Under the pieces are notes generated by a model. It did no database searches. It saw only the letters and a list, made by a program, of their open reading frames with translations, and was not told the origin of the DNA. A stretch of DNA of 64,000 nucleotides from Leadbetterella sp035299025 (GTDB lineage: Bacteria > Bacteroidota > Bacteroidia > Cytophagales > Spirosomataceae), in assembly GCA_035299025.1 (NCBI GenBank), contig DATGXK010000018.1, forward strand, positions 124,001-188,000, read 5' to 3'. This document shows positions 26,954 to 36,270 of this stretch, one piece after another. The translations under genes and the position numbers were made by a program. Each line of letters opens with the position of its first letter. The first letter of the stretch is position 1.

Positions 26954-28153
26954 ATGAAAAAAACTATTTTTCTATTATCACTTATCGCAAACGCCGTTTA
27001 CAGTCAGTCCATAACGATATCACCAAGTGGATCAGATAACACCTTGATTCAGAAACAAGGAGACGCTCGGTTGTCGATAAAGGGCCAGCCCGGAAATTCT
27101 CTATCTGGGAAGTCATTTCTGACAATGGATTCAGAACCGATTGGCATTGGTCTTGCCAATGCATCGTCCTCATCGATTGAGTTTAATAATAATTCCGTAA
27201 ATAAGTACAGTATAAAACATAATAGTTATAGCTCGTTCAATTCAAATTTTCAATTACAAAGTTTTTCATGGTTGAGTTTTAATGGTGGAACAAATGAGAT
27301 TGCCCGAATAGAATCTGACTACATGAACATCAAAAAACTTGGTATTGGAAGTCCCTCATATACAAATTATCCAATAACCTTCAACTCGGCCTATGGCGAT
27401 AAAATTTCATTGAATGATAAGACTTGTACAAGTAGCATTTTTGGTTCGTGTACCTCATTTGACGAAAACCACTATGGTATTGGTTATCAAAGCAATTTGT
27501 TTCAAATTTTCTCGAGAAATATAGATGGAGACATCGCTTTCGGTTATGGTAAAAGCAGTGCCTTAAATGAAAACGTAAGATTCAAGGGCAATGGAAACGT
27601 GGGAATTGGTGTGTCCAATCCTTTAGAAAAATTGCACGTGAATGGTACAATTCGTTCTACAGATTTAGCAGGTACTAGCATAAGGACGGTGAAGGCGGAT
27701 GCCAACGGATCATTGACTACCGAAGCCCAAACAAAATATCTGGCGATACCTAATACTAGTTTTATAAAGATTAGCAATGACGGTACAGCTGCTTCTTATT
27801 TCTTCGGTTTGTCATATCTAAATAGTGGCACTGGTTCAATTAAATGTACTATGAATATACCACATAATGCAACTGTTACGAACATAAGGGTTTATTATCT
27901 CGATAACGATGCCACGAATGACCTAACCTTTTACATGGAAAAAACAGCACACACAGGTACATCTTCATTTCTTACTTCAATGACCTCATCTTCAGGAAGT
28001 AACTCAAATATTCAATTTTTTGATATGACAGGATTTCCTTTGATCGTCAATAACCAACTAAATAGCTATAAAATATTAATTACCCAAAAATCGGGTACCG
28101 CATGGTCAACTTTTATGGGTGTTTCAAGTATTGTTGTTACCTATGAGGAATAA
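26954..28153 (+). CDS. Secreted cell-surface/tail-fibre-like repeat protein
   Basis: A 399-residue exported protein with a signal peptide (MKKTIFLLSLIANAVYSQ). It is rich in Ser, Asn and Gly and is predicted to be all beta. The middle carries a trimeric-fibre motif common in Bacteroidota surface proteins: GNVGIGVSNPLEKLHVNG followed by IRSTDLAGTSIRTVKADANG. The last 130 residues form a separate domain without recognised family. No PorSS C-terminal sorting domain was seen. It is co-directional with the LytTR gene and 13 bp from it. It probably forms an outer-surface fibre; the binding target is unknown. Confidence 0.7.
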   Translation: MKKTIFLLSLIANAVYSQSITISPSGSDNTLIQKQGDARLSIKGQPGNSLSGKSFLTMDSEPIGIGLANASSSSIEFNNNSVNKYSIKHNSYSSFNSNFQLQSFSWLSFNGGTNEIARIESDYMNIKKLGIGSPSYTNYPITFNSAYGDKISLNDKTCTSSIFGSCTSFDENHYGIGYQSNLFQIFSRNIDGDIAFGYGKSSALNENVRFKGNGNVGIGVSNPLEKLHVNGTIRSTDLAGTSIRTVKADANGSLTTEAQTKYLAIPNTSFIKISNDGTAASYFFGLSYLNSGTGSIKCTMNIPHNATVTNIRVYYLDNDATNDLTFYMEKTAHTGTSSFLTSMTSSSGSNSNIQFFDMTGFPLIVNNQLNSYKILITQKSGTAWSTFMGVSSIVVTYEE

Positions 28154-28219
28154 ATTTTTCAGGTGGTCAGTATCGAACACTTTTTGAAATGTTATGTAAA
28201 TCATTTTTGGATTAACCGA

Positions 28220-28263
28220 AAAGGCGGATAAAAAGAAACCATAACTTCGTTTTATTCACCTTT
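28220..28263. terminator. Possible bidirectional terminator
   Basis: AAAGGCGGATAAAA (28220-28233) pairs with TTTTATTCACCTTT (28250-28263) with one mismatch and one wobble, between two convergent genes. The flanking A and T runs suit termination in both directions. Confidence 0.45.
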
Positions 28264-28307
28264 ATGACCATCAGGTTGTTAGATAGATATGAGCATGGTC
28301 TGTCTAT

Positions 28308-29405
28308 TCAAATCCTTACTTTTTTTCCAGTTTCGGCAGCTTTATAAATGGCATCCAACACTTTCATGTCTTTCCAACCTTCAAGCCCTGAGATGTGATC
28401 GGGCATCGGTTTGTTTTCGAGTATGATTTTACTGATGGCATCCATTTGAGCTGCTTGCTGGTTTATTTGCGGAAAATTCATCTCTTTTTCATGTGTACGG
28501 CCTTTGAAAGGGCCATAACTGATGGCGGGACTCAGTTCAAAATGACCATTTTCGGCACTTGCATAAAGCCTGTCAATACCCGCAGCAAGTGTTGAAGTAG
28601 ACGTACAAACTGCACCGCTTGGAAACTCCAGTTGCCAAGTGATAGATTCTTCTACTTCGGTGAACAATTCCTTTCGTAAAATTGGACCAAACTGAGCGGT
28701 GACTGCTATCGGTTCTTCGCCGGTAATATATCTTCCAGCTTGTACACAATACACACCAAGATTCATCAACGGGCCACCTCCAGCCAGTTTTTTACTTAAT
28801 CTCCATTCGCCTTTTTCGCCAGCAAAATATCCCAATGAAGCCTCAATAATTCTAACTTTTCCGAAAACCTCTTTCTGGCCTAAACGCATCATTTCCAAGT
28901 TGTAAGGTTCAAAATGCAGACGATAGCCCATGGCTAGCTGAACATTGTTGTCTTTACAAATTTTTATCATTTCCAAGCAATCGGCTGCATTGATGGCCAT
29001 TGGTTTTTCTACCAGCACATGTTTTTTGGCTTTTGCGGCTCTGATGGCGAATTCCTTATGCATGGCATTCGGCAAAATAATGTAGACCAGATCTATGTCT
29101 GGGTTGTCTTTTATTTTATCGAAATTCTCGTAATTGTATCTGTTTTTGGTCGGAACGTTATATTCTTTGCCCCAGGACTCTAGTTTTTCTGGTGAACCAC
29201 TGACTAAGCCTGCTACTTCACAATATTGGCAGTCTTTCATTTGAGAAGCCATATATTCGGCATATCGGCCGAGGCCAACCAAGGCTACTTTGATTTTCTT
29301 TCCTTCATATTTTGTGGGAATATTGGCAAAAGATAAGGATGGAATCAATACAGAAGAGGCTGTAATTCCTTTTATAAATGATCTACGGTTAAGGGCATTT
29401 TCCAT
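28308..29405 (-). CDS. Tat-exported Gfo/Idh/MocA-family oxidoreductase
   Basis: A 365-residue NAD(P)-dependent oxidoreductase. A twin-arginine signal is present at the start (NRRSFIKG at 6-13, then a hydrophobic stretch). A Rossmann fold follows (KVALVGLGRYAEYMAS) with the EKP motif (HVLVEKPMAI) and the C-terminal alpha/beta domain (GGGPLMNLGVYCVQAGRY). These enzymes act on sugars or sugar derivatives, and Tat-exported forms resemble glucose-fructose oxidoreductase, which carries its cofactor bound. It is divergent from the secreted esterase. The substrate cannot be told from sequence. Confidence 0.92.
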   Translation of the reverse strand: MENALNRRSFIKGITASSVLIPSLSFANIPTKYEGKKIKVALVGLGRYAEYMASQMKDCQYCEVAGLVSGSPEKLESWGKEYNVPTKNRYNYENFDKIKDNPDIDLVYIILPNAMHKEFAIRAAKAKKHVLVEKPMAINAADCLEMIKICKDNNVQLAMGYRLHFEPYNLEMMRLGQKEVFGKVRIIEASLGYFAGEKGEWRLSKKLAGGGPLMNLGVYCVQAGRYITGEEPIAVTAQFGPILRKELFTEVEESITWQLEFPSGAVCTSTSTLAAGIDRLYASAENGHFELSPAISYGPFKGRTHEKEMNFPQINQQAAQMDAISKIILENKPMPDHISGLEGWKDMKVLDAIYKAAETGKKVRI

Positions 29406-29521
29406 GTAAAAAGTCTTTATTGTATTTTATGTAATTCTAACTAGCAATTTCATAGCTAAATTACTTTTTATCACAAAAAATATAATTAATCGTAAATTAT
29501 TAAAACGTGTCAAAAATACAC

Positions 29522-29529
29522 TATATTTG
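29522..29529 (+). promoter_or_regulatory. Bacteroidota-type -7 element
   Basis: TATATTTG fits TAnnTTTG and lies 26 bp before the esterase ATG. No convincing -33 TTG is seen at the expected spacing, so this is tentative. Confidence 0.35.
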
Positions 29530-29555
29530 AATTCTCAACCTTAAAATATCAGAAA

Positions 29556-30497
29556 ATGAAATTAAGTATTAAAAAATTAAGGAAATTGGCTTGTGTGTTT
29601 ACTGCACTTGCATTTTCGAACCTTGCTTTAGCCCAGGACGGAACTATTTATCCGCTGGAAACTCCGAAAGAACCCAACGCTATTCCGCTAGGTACTGGTG
29701 GTGTTGAAAATCAACCGGCATCAGAAACTTGGTTTAAGCAGTGGGGCGATCCCATGGCTCGCAACATTACAAAAGCTACATTAACGCCATTTTTGCCAGA
29801 ACCGGGTAAAGCAAACGGTACCGCTGTTATAGTAGCCCCAGGTGGAGGTTTTAGTTGGTTATCGCTAGGAAATGAAGGCTGGGAAGTGGCAGAAGCACTT
29901 GCCAAACAAGGCATTGCCGCTTTCGTTTTAAAATACAGACTTAACCCAACGCCAGAAAAACTCGAAGATTTCACGGCATGGATGAACCGCCCACGTACTC
30001 CAGCTCCCGCACCAGCAGATGGCTCAAAAGCGGCTACCCCACCACCAGCTCCAAGACCAAGTTTAGACAATCAACTACAAGATGCAGAGGCGGCTTATGC
30101 CATGATTGTGAATAGAGCAAAAGAATGGGGTGTGGATACCAAAAGAATCGGAATGATTGGTTTTTCTGCTGGTGCAGGACTTACCATGCATTCTACTTTG
30201 CACTCTAAGACTATGAAATTGGCATTTATTGGACCAATTTATGGTGGTATGGGACCAGTAGAAGTTCCAAAAAATGCTCCTCCGATGTTCGTAGCAATAG
30301 CCTCTGATGATTTTCTGTTTAGAGGTCAGTTTGGAGTTGTAGAATCTTGGTACAAAGCGGGTATTCCTGTAGAATTTCACCTTTACCAAAATGGAGGACA
30401 CGGATTCGGGCTTGGAAATCCCAACCGCACCAGTAACAAATGGTTTGATGCTTTTACACATTGGTTAGATGTGAATAAGTTTTTGGTGGCGAAATAA
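29556..30497 (+). CDS. Secreted alpha/beta-hydrolase, acetyl-esterase-like
   Basis: A 313-residue exported hydrolase with a signal peptide ending near ALAQ (residue 27). The oxyanion region is VIVAPGGGFSWLSLGNEG. The nucleophile elbow is GFSAG (MIGFSAGAGLTMHS), the acid is in VAIASDDFLF, and the His is in NGGHGFG. A Pro/Ala-rich insert (about residues 145-170) separates the cap from the core and is unusual. The family includes xylan and pectin acetylesterases of Bacteroidota. A perfect inverted repeat after the stop separates it from the convergent permease. Confidence 0.88.
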   Translation: MKLSIKKLRKLACVFTALAFSNLALAQDGTIYPLETPKEPNAIPLGTGGVENQPASETWFKQWGDPMARNITKATLTPFLPEPGKANGTAVIVAPGGGFSWLSLGNEGWEVAEALAKQGIAAFVLKYRLNPTPEKLEDFTAWMNRPRTPAPAPADGSKAATPPPAPRPSLDNQLQDAEAAYAMIVNRAKEWGVDTKRIGMIGFSAGAGLTMHSTLHSKTMKLAFIGPIYGGMGPVEVPKNAPPMFVAIASDDFLFRGQFGVVESWYKAGIPVEFHLYQNGGHGFGLGNPNRTSNKWFDAFTHWLDVNKFLVAK

Positions 30498-30510
30498 AAT
30501 CGGAGATTTA

Positions 30511-30545
30511 AAATTTGGTAGGATTGATAATGTCCTACCAAATTT
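30511..30545. terminator. Perfect bidirectional terminator
   Basis: A 13-bp perfect inverted repeat AAATTTGGTAGGA / TCCTACCAAATTT (30511-30523 and 30533-30545) with a 9-nt loop lies between convergent genes. The A/T ends give U tracts in both directions. Confidence 0.8.
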
Positions 30546-30554
30546 ATAATAAAT

Positions 30555-32996
30555 CTACTCAGCCTTCAAAGACTCCACAGGATTTACTTTGGCAGCTCTC
30601 CATGCTTGTGAAAGAACAGTTAAAAGGCTTATAGTTAACAGTATAAATATTCCCAAAAGCAAAACGGCTGGACTTATGGAAACCCTCGAAACAAAAAACT
30701 CTAGCCAGAGATTGTTGATAAAATAGGCCAAAGGAGTAGCTATTACGACCGCAATACCAATCATGTACACATAGTTTTTGGAAAGTAAAAGAATAATCTG
30801 AAATACCCCCGAACCTAACACTTTCCTGATGCCCATTTCTTTGCGGCGAGTTTCGGCCGTGTAGGTGGCCATGCCGAGCAGTCCTAAACAAGATATAAAT
30901 ACTGCCAAGAACGCGATGAATCCCAAGACATTGGCAATATTGGTAAACATGGTGTGTACCAATAGTAACTCCTGATCAAGAAAGGCGTATTGAAATTTGG
31001 TAGTTGGATTTACTTTTTTCCAGGCCTCTTCCAAAAACTTCACGGTCTCTTGTTGATTCGTTCCTGTAACTCTTATCGATGCAAAATTGAGTTGGGATTG
31101 ACGGTTGCGGAGCATTAAGGGCTCTATGGCTTTCATAACGTTGAGAAACTGAAAGTCCTTTACCACCCCAACTATTTCTACGTTATTTCCATCAACCAAA
31201 ATTTTCTGACCAATGGCTTGGCTTGCAGAGCCAAATTTGAAATTATCTACTAATTTTTCATTCACAAGAATATACGACTCGCCAGTTAGACTCGGAATTT
31301 CGGGTAGGTTTTTTCCAGCCAAAAGTTTCAGATCCCAGACATCCACAGACTTGGTATCTATGTCAAAATAATTGACCCGAAGACTGTCTTTTAAATTTTC
31401 AGTCTTTTTGATTATGGTAGTATTTTGGGTGCCCGAAGCCGGTGAGTAAGCACAGGCCGAAACCGCTACAATATTTTTATTAGTAGAAATTTCCTGAGCA
31501 AATCTTTTGTAGTTGTCTTGTTTGTAAAGTGTTACGTTTATGACATTGTCTTTGTTAAAACCATAGTCAAAATTGAAAATATGGTCCGTTTGAAGATAAA
31601 TAAGCGTGGTAGAAATAATGAAGATCAATGAAACTGAAAACTGCATGACCAAAAGAGCCTTGCGGAGCGTTAGACGTTTGAACATCTTGGTGCCACTGAA
31701 GTTTTTGAGGATTTGTATCGGATTAAAAGCTGAAATATAGAGAGAAGGCAATATACCGGCTATTAACCCAACCCCCAAGCTAAAACCAAAGAAAGCCAAA
31801 TAAAGCGGAACGGTGTGTTCAAAGGTAATGTGGAGGTATTTGTTTACTACCAAACCACTAAAGATGGATTGTAAGAAGAATAAAAGGAAAATAGAAAACA
31901 CCAAGGAAACCATTGATATCAAGACAGACTCGGCAATAAATTGCCCAAATATTTGCCTTCTGGTGGCCCCAGAAACTTTCCTGATACCTACCTCTTTGGC
32001 TCTGGTCAGTGACCTAGCTACGGAGAGATTGGTATAGTTTAAACATGCCGATAGCATAACTATCAAACACAAAACGCCCAAAACCAATAGTACGATTTCG
32101 GGTACTGATACGTGGGTTTCGTTTCCTATCGGATTGCTGGGTGTAATTTTGTTCAGAGCTTGGGCTTTTAGTCCGTATTGGTTAAAGTCACCTTTAGGAT
32201 AATATTTGTCTGAAATCTTATCTAATATTTGTTGCAAATCAGCCTCCGTTTTACCTTTTTGGAGTAAAACGTAGGTATAATTCGCCCAGATAGAATTCCA
32301 ATCATTTTGAGCAATATTTAGCACAGAATCTTTGACCAAAGCATTGATGGAGCTCATTGAAGCCAAGATTTTGAAAGGAAGGTGTGTTTTGCCCTCTACC
32401 GGTTTTAGAACGCCCGTTATTGTGAAAAGTCCATAATCGGTTTCACGGTTGCCATTGTTAACTCCAGTTGGGCTTAGGTCGGTATCTTTAAAAGTGACCG
32501 TTTTGCCAACAGGATTTTCGTTAAAAAATAACTGTGAGGCCAATTCTTGGCTGATTACGAGAGATTTAGGATTTGAAAGTGCCGTTTTTGGGTCGCCTTC
32601 TAAAAGTTTGAAATCCAGTATTTTGAATAAATTTTCATCGGCAAAATAACCCCCACCAGAAGCAATTTTTTCTTTGTAAAAAATATCACCGCCGATATCG
32701 GTTACCAAAGTAGCTGAAGATTCAATGCCCGTAAAATTTTTACGAAGCTCCTCACTGAGCGGAATGGCTGTGGAAGCCATATTGCTCATGTCGTTGTTAT
32801 TTTTGCCGGTTGACAAAATTCGGTAAACCCGATTTTTGTTGGTGTGAAACTGATCGTAGCTTTTTTGATCGGCAATAATGGCCAAAATCAATAAACAAAC
32901 CGACATACTAACTGCCAAGCCGATAACATTGATCAGGCTAAAAACTCTGTTTTTAAGGAGATTTCTCCAAGCGATTTTGATGTAGTTCTTTATCAT
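30555..32996 (-). CDS. FtsX/MacB-type ABC transporter permease 2
   Basis: An 813-residue inner-membrane permease with duplicated MacB periplasmic-core plus FtsX units and about eight TM segments. Loop signatures are KEVGIRKVSGATRRQ and KEMGIRKVLGSG. The N-terminus MIKNYIKIAWRNLLKN matches its five paralogues in this window. There is no ATPase domain. It is the last gene of a minus-strand run (36271 permease, 33758 permease, two VOC genes, then this one), 7 bp after the VOC stop. The substrate is unknown; members of this family move lipids, peptides or drugs or transmit mechanical signals. Confidence 0.92.
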   Translation of the reverse strand: MIKNYIKIAWRNLLKNRVFSLINVIGLAVSMSVCLLILAIIADQKSYDQFHTNKNRVYRILSTGKNNNDMSNMASTAIPLSEELRKNFTGIESSATLVTDIGGDIFYKEKIASGGGYFADENLFKILDFKLLEGDPKTALSNPKSLVISQELASQLFFNENPVGKTVTFKDTDLSPTGVNNGNRETDYGLFTITGVLKPVEGKTHLPFKILASMSSINALVKDSVLNIAQNDWNSIWANYTYVLLQKGKTEADLQQILDKISDKYYPKGDFNQYGLKAQALNKITPSNPIGNETHVSVPEIVLLVLGVLCLIVMLSACLNYTNLSVARSLTRAKEVGIRKVSGATRRQIFGQFIAESVLISMVSLVFSIFLLFFLQSIFSGLVVNKYLHITFEHTVPLYLAFFGFSLGVGLIAGILPSLYISAFNPIQILKNFSGTKMFKRLTLRKALLVMQFSVSLIFIISTTLIYLQTDHIFNFDYGFNKDNVINVTLYKQDNYKRFAQEISTNKNIVAVSACAYSPASGTQNTTIIKKTENLKDSLRVNYFDIDTKSVDVWDLKLLAGKNLPEIPSLTGESYILVNEKLVDNFKFGSASQAIGQKILVDGNNVEIVGVVKDFQFLNVMKAIEPLMLRNRQSQLNFASIRVTGTNQQETVKFLEEAWKKVNPTTKFQYAFLDQELLLVHTMFTNIANVLGFIAFLAVFISCLGLLGMATYTAETRRKEMGIRKVLGSGVFQIILLLSKNYVYMIGIAVVIATPLAYFINNLWLEFFVSRVSISPAVLLLGIFILLTISLLTVLSQAWRAAKVNPVESLKAE

Positions 32997-33003
32997 AATT
33001 TTA

Positions 33004-33369
33004 TTAATTTTTCGGCATACAATATCTTAAAGTATTACCATCAGTATCTGTGACATAAAACTCTCGTGTTCCCCATGTCTGGTCAATGGGACCTTCATGT
33101 ACAGGCGAATTTTCTTTCTTGGGGGTTATCAGACCTCTTTTTAGAAATTTCTTAAATAAAACATCTACATTATCCACAAAGACTGATACTGAAACTCCAA
33201 AAAAGCCGTCAGTTTCAGTCAGTTGAAATTCTGCCTGACCATTTATCAGACTTACACAAAATATATTCAATTCCTCATTCGGATATTTTAATTCGAAATC
33301 AAGAATATTGGTATAAAAATCGACGGCTTCGACAATATTTTTTACCTTCAAAAGCGGAATTAGCTTCAT
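33004..33369 (-). CDS. VOC-family protein 1 (glyoxalase/bleomycin-resistance fold)
   Basis: A 121-residue cytoplasmic protein with the paired beta-alpha-beta-beta-beta VOC fold. The N-terminal half opens PLLKVKNIVEAVDFYTNILDFE and the C-terminal half ends EFYVTDTDGNTLRYC, both typical of the glyoxalase/bleomycin-binding superfamily. Metal ligands are not fully conserved, so it may be a binding protein rather than a metalloenzyme. It sits between permease genes, 14 bp from another VOC gene. Whether it sequesters a compound exported by the permeases is a guess. Confidence 0.85.
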   Translation of the reverse strand: MKLIPLLKVKNIVEAVDFYTNILDFELKYPNEELNIFCVSLINGQAEFQLTETDGFFGVSVSVFVDNVDVLFKKFLKRGLITPKKENSPVHEGPIDQTWGTREFYVTDTDGNTLRYCMPKN

Positions 33370-33383
33370 TTTGAGAAAGATTT

Positions 33384-33740
33384 TTAATCATATTCTATAC
33401 GGTGACCAATTCGTAGAATATGCCCATCGGGATCTTTGACAAACATTTCCCTCATATTCCATTCTTGGTTTTTGGGTGGAGCTATTATTTCGGCTCCATT
33501 GGCTTTTATTTGTTTGTAATAGACATCTACATCCTCCACAATTAAGGCGAGCCATGTACCAGGATTTCCTTGGCCATTAAAGCAAAAAAATATCTCAATA
33601 TCGTCTTTCACAATACCGCCAAAGTCAATCGGCTCACCCCATGTCCAGCTTTCTGTAAAGCCCAGTTGTTCTTTATAATATTTGATACTTCTTTCTACGT
33701 CAGCTGAAAAAAGTATTGGGTTCGATTTTTCAAATTTCAT
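33384..33740 (-). CDS. VOC-family protein 2 (glyoxalase/bleomycin-resistance fold)
   Basis: A 118-residue VOC protein with SNPILFSADVERSIKYYKEQLGF at the start (typical SIxFY helix) and MFVKDPDGHILRIGH at the end (typical DPDGN/H motif). It is clearly different from VOC protein 1 and not a recent duplicate. It lies 17 bp after the stop of the 33758 permease, so it belongs to the same operon. Related proteins bind drugs or catalyse glyoxalase-type reactions; nothing in the sequence fixes the substrate. Confidence 0.87.
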   Translation of the reverse strand: MKFEKSNPILFSADVERSIKYYKEQLGFTESWTWGEPIDFGGIVKDDIEIFFCFNGQGNPGTWLALIVEDVDVYYKQIKANGAEIIAPPKNQEWNMREMFVKDPDGHILRIGHRIEYD

Positions 33741-33757
33741 AAAAAAAGATATTGTTA

Positions 33758-36184
33758 TTACTCCGTTTTTAAACTCTTCACTGGGTTCATCAAAGCCGCT
33801 CTAATTGCTTGGTAACTAACCGACAATAGTGTGATTACCGTTGCAAAGAGCCCTGAAATAGCAAAATATTCCCAGGTAATATCTATCCGATGTACGAAAC
33901 TCTCAAGCCATTGTTTTGAAAAGTAATAGGCCAATGGTAAGCTGATTAGGGTAGAGATTAGTACCAAAATCAGAAAATCTTTGGACATTAATTGCAGAAT
34001 ATTTGAAATGCCCGCACCCATCACTTTTCTGATTCCAATTTCTTTTTTACGCTGCTCGGCATAGAAAGCGGCCATTCCCAATAAACCCAAACAAGCAATA
34101 AAAATCGCAATTCCAGATGCAGTTTTGTAAATTAAGCCTTGCTGCGTTTCTGCTTTGTAATAGTTGGCTATGTTTTCTTCATAAAACTTTCCATTGAAAG
34201 GGTATTCGGGAAAAACCGTATCGTGTGCGGCTTTTATTTGGGCTACAGTGGCAGTTAGATTACCTGAGGTTATTTTCACGGCATTGTTCCAAAAATAGTT
34301 CTTAACCGCAAAAATAATTACTGGATTGTTTTCTTCTTTGGCACTGGCGGTCTGGAAATCCTTCACTACACCCACAATGGTATTCCATTCTTGGCCTCCC
34401 ATTTTTATCTGCTTACCAATTGCTTCCTCGGGCTTTATGTTGCCCAGTTTTTTGAGCATGGTTTCGTTTACTACATATTTTGGAATGCTGTCAGTATCTT
34501 CAAAAGGCTTGCCTGCCAACATTTTAAGTCCGAAAGTCTTGAAGTATTGGGCATCGGCAATTTTTGCACTAATGTTAAATTTCTCATCCTCGGCACGGTG
34601 GTCAAAGGCAAAGTTTGACTGCCAATTGTTGCCAGAAGAAGGTGCGTCGCTGTTGAAACTCATTGAGCTGACCCCAGGTATGGCTTCAATTTTACTTCTG
34701 AGAGCTGAATTCCTATTTTTAAGTTCTGGATCTACCGAAAAAATCAGTACACCCTCTTTGGTGTATCCCATGTCTTTGCTGTCTAGCATTTTGAGTTGAG
34801 ATACATTTATGAGCGTAGAAAAAACTAAGAAAATGGCTATGGCAAATTGGAAAACAATGAGGGCTTTTCTAAGAGACAATCCCTGCCTCCAATTGGCTTT
34901 TTTTGTACTTCTAAAAGCCTCCAAAGGCGAAAAGTTGGACATTATTAGGGCCGGATACAGGCCTGAAAACAAAGTAACTAAGAGCAGTATAAGCCCTAAA
35001 AATGGCAATAGCAATTTGTTTGAAAAAATACTGTAGCCTTCTGGGAGATCGAACAATGCACTGAGCCAAGGCTTACCCAAAATGCTTATTAGTATGCCCA
35101 AAAAGACAGACAACAGGCATACAAGGAAGGTTTCGGATAAAAATTGAGAAGCCAACTGAGATCTGTGCGACCCGAGGGTTTTTCTTACGCCTACTTCCTT
35201 TATGCGTTTGCCAATAATGGCAGTGGCAATATTTATAAAGTTGAAACAGGCCATCAGGACAATCAAAACGCCAATCAGCCCGATGCCTTTAAGTTTTTTT
35301 GAAGAAACTACTTTGTCTTTGAAATTACTGACGCGTTGATCAAAATAGACTTGGCTCAAATTGCCCAAGAAATGCTCTTTCACATCATTTGCACCATCAT
35401 TTTTGTATTTTTCTTTGGCAAATTTGTTCAGAACTAAATTTGCTTTTGCTTCAGATTGATTGGCTGCGAGTTTAACAAATAGGTGGTCATTACTACTAGT
35501 GGTACCCCAGTCGTCAAATTTTCCAAAACCCCATTTTTCAGGATTTTTGCGTTTACTTTCATACGAAAACACCATGGAGGTGTTAAAGTCAGTATTTAGA
35601 GGGGCGTCTTTTATAACACCTACTACTTGAATTATTTCTGTGCCGTTTACTTTAATATTCTGACCGACGGCTTTCTGAATATCGCCAAAGTATTTTTTTG
35701 CAAAAGTTTCAGACAGAGCTACTACATTGGGAGCGGCCAGTGATTTTGGATTGCCAATTACCCAAGGAAAATTGAAGACCTCAAAAAAAGCTGGGTCGGT
35801 CGCAAGTCCTTGGTTATCTTCGTTGTATTTGGCACCACCAACATCTGAACCAGCATTCATGACTGTAACAACAGGTTCTACCATGCCATGGATGGGCACG
35901 TATTGACCCAGCTCGGCATGTTCTGAAGTCAGGGCTTTTTGAAATGCCAAAGGCGAACCCGTTGTATATTCTACCTCGCCATTTTTAAGCGTACTTTTTC
36001 TTAAAACCCTGAACACTTTCTCAGGCTCATTGTGAAAGTTGTCATAGCTATACTCAAAGCTTAGGTAGCTGAATATCAAGATGGCAGCGGCAATTCCCAA
36101 GCCCAATCCGGCCACATTTATAAGATTATAGCCTTTGTTTTTTAAAAGGCTCCTCCAAGCGATTTTGAAATAATTCTTTATCAT
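33758..36184 (-). CDS. FtsX/MacB-type ABC transporter permease 3
   Basis: An 808-residue permease with the same two-unit MacB/FtsX plan. Loop signatures are KEVGVRKTLGSHRSQ and KEIGIRKVMGAG, and the C-terminal stretch AALMNPVKSLKTE is shared with the other copies. TM1 covers roughly residues 20-42; TM2-TM4 surround the first signature and TM6-TM8 the second. It is separate from any ATPase gene. It follows the 36271 permease by 86 bp without an obvious promoter, so it is probably the second gene of the unit driven by the sigma-54-like promoter at 38778. Confidence 0.92.
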   Translation of the reverse strand: MIKNYFKIAWRSLLKNKGYNLINVAGLGLGIAAAILIFSYLSFEYSYDNFHNEPEKVFRVLRKSTLKNGEVEYTTGSPLAFQKALTSEHAELGQYVPIHGMVEPVVTVMNAGSDVGGAKYNEDNQGLATDPAFFEVFNFPWVIGNPKSLAAPNVVALSETFAKKYFGDIQKAVGQNIKVNGTEIIQVVGVIKDAPLNTDFNTSMVFSYESKRKNPEKWGFGKFDDWGTTSSNDHLFVKLAANQSEAKANLVLNKFAKEKYKNDGANDVKEHFLGNLSQVYFDQRVSNFKDKVVSSKKLKGIGLIGVLIVLMACFNFINIATAIIGKRIKEVGVRKTLGSHRSQLASQFLSETFLVCLLSVFLGILISILGKPWLSALFDLPEGYSIFSNKLLLPFLGLILLLVTLFSGLYPALIMSNFSPLEAFRSTKKANWRQGLSLRKALIVFQFAIAIFLVFSTLINVSQLKMLDSKDMGYTKEGVLIFSVDPELKNRNSALRSKIEAIPGVSSMSFNSDAPSSGNNWQSNFAFDHRAEDEKFNISAKIADAQYFKTFGLKMLAGKPFEDTDSIPKYVVNETMLKKLGNIKPEEAIGKQIKMGGQEWNTIVGVVKDFQTASAKEENNPVIIFAVKNYFWNNAVKITSGNLTATVAQIKAAHDTVFPEYPFNGKFYEENIANYYKAETQQGLIYKTASGIAIFIACLGLLGMAAFYAEQRKKEIGIRKVMGAGISNILQLMSKDFLILVLISTLISLPLAYYFSKQWLESFVHRIDITWEYFAISGLFATVITLLSVSYQAIRAALMNPVKSLKTE

Positions 36185-36270
36185 TTTCTTAAGCTTTTAG
36201 CTATCAGCAACTGGCTTTTAGCTTGATGTTTAATTCTTATATTTTCGAAAAAGTATTTTAATATTTTTTG

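Noticed and set aside
34326..34799. A 157-codon plus-strand frame
   Set aside because: It lies inside the second periplasmic domain of permease 3 on the opposite strand and shows no independent coding features.
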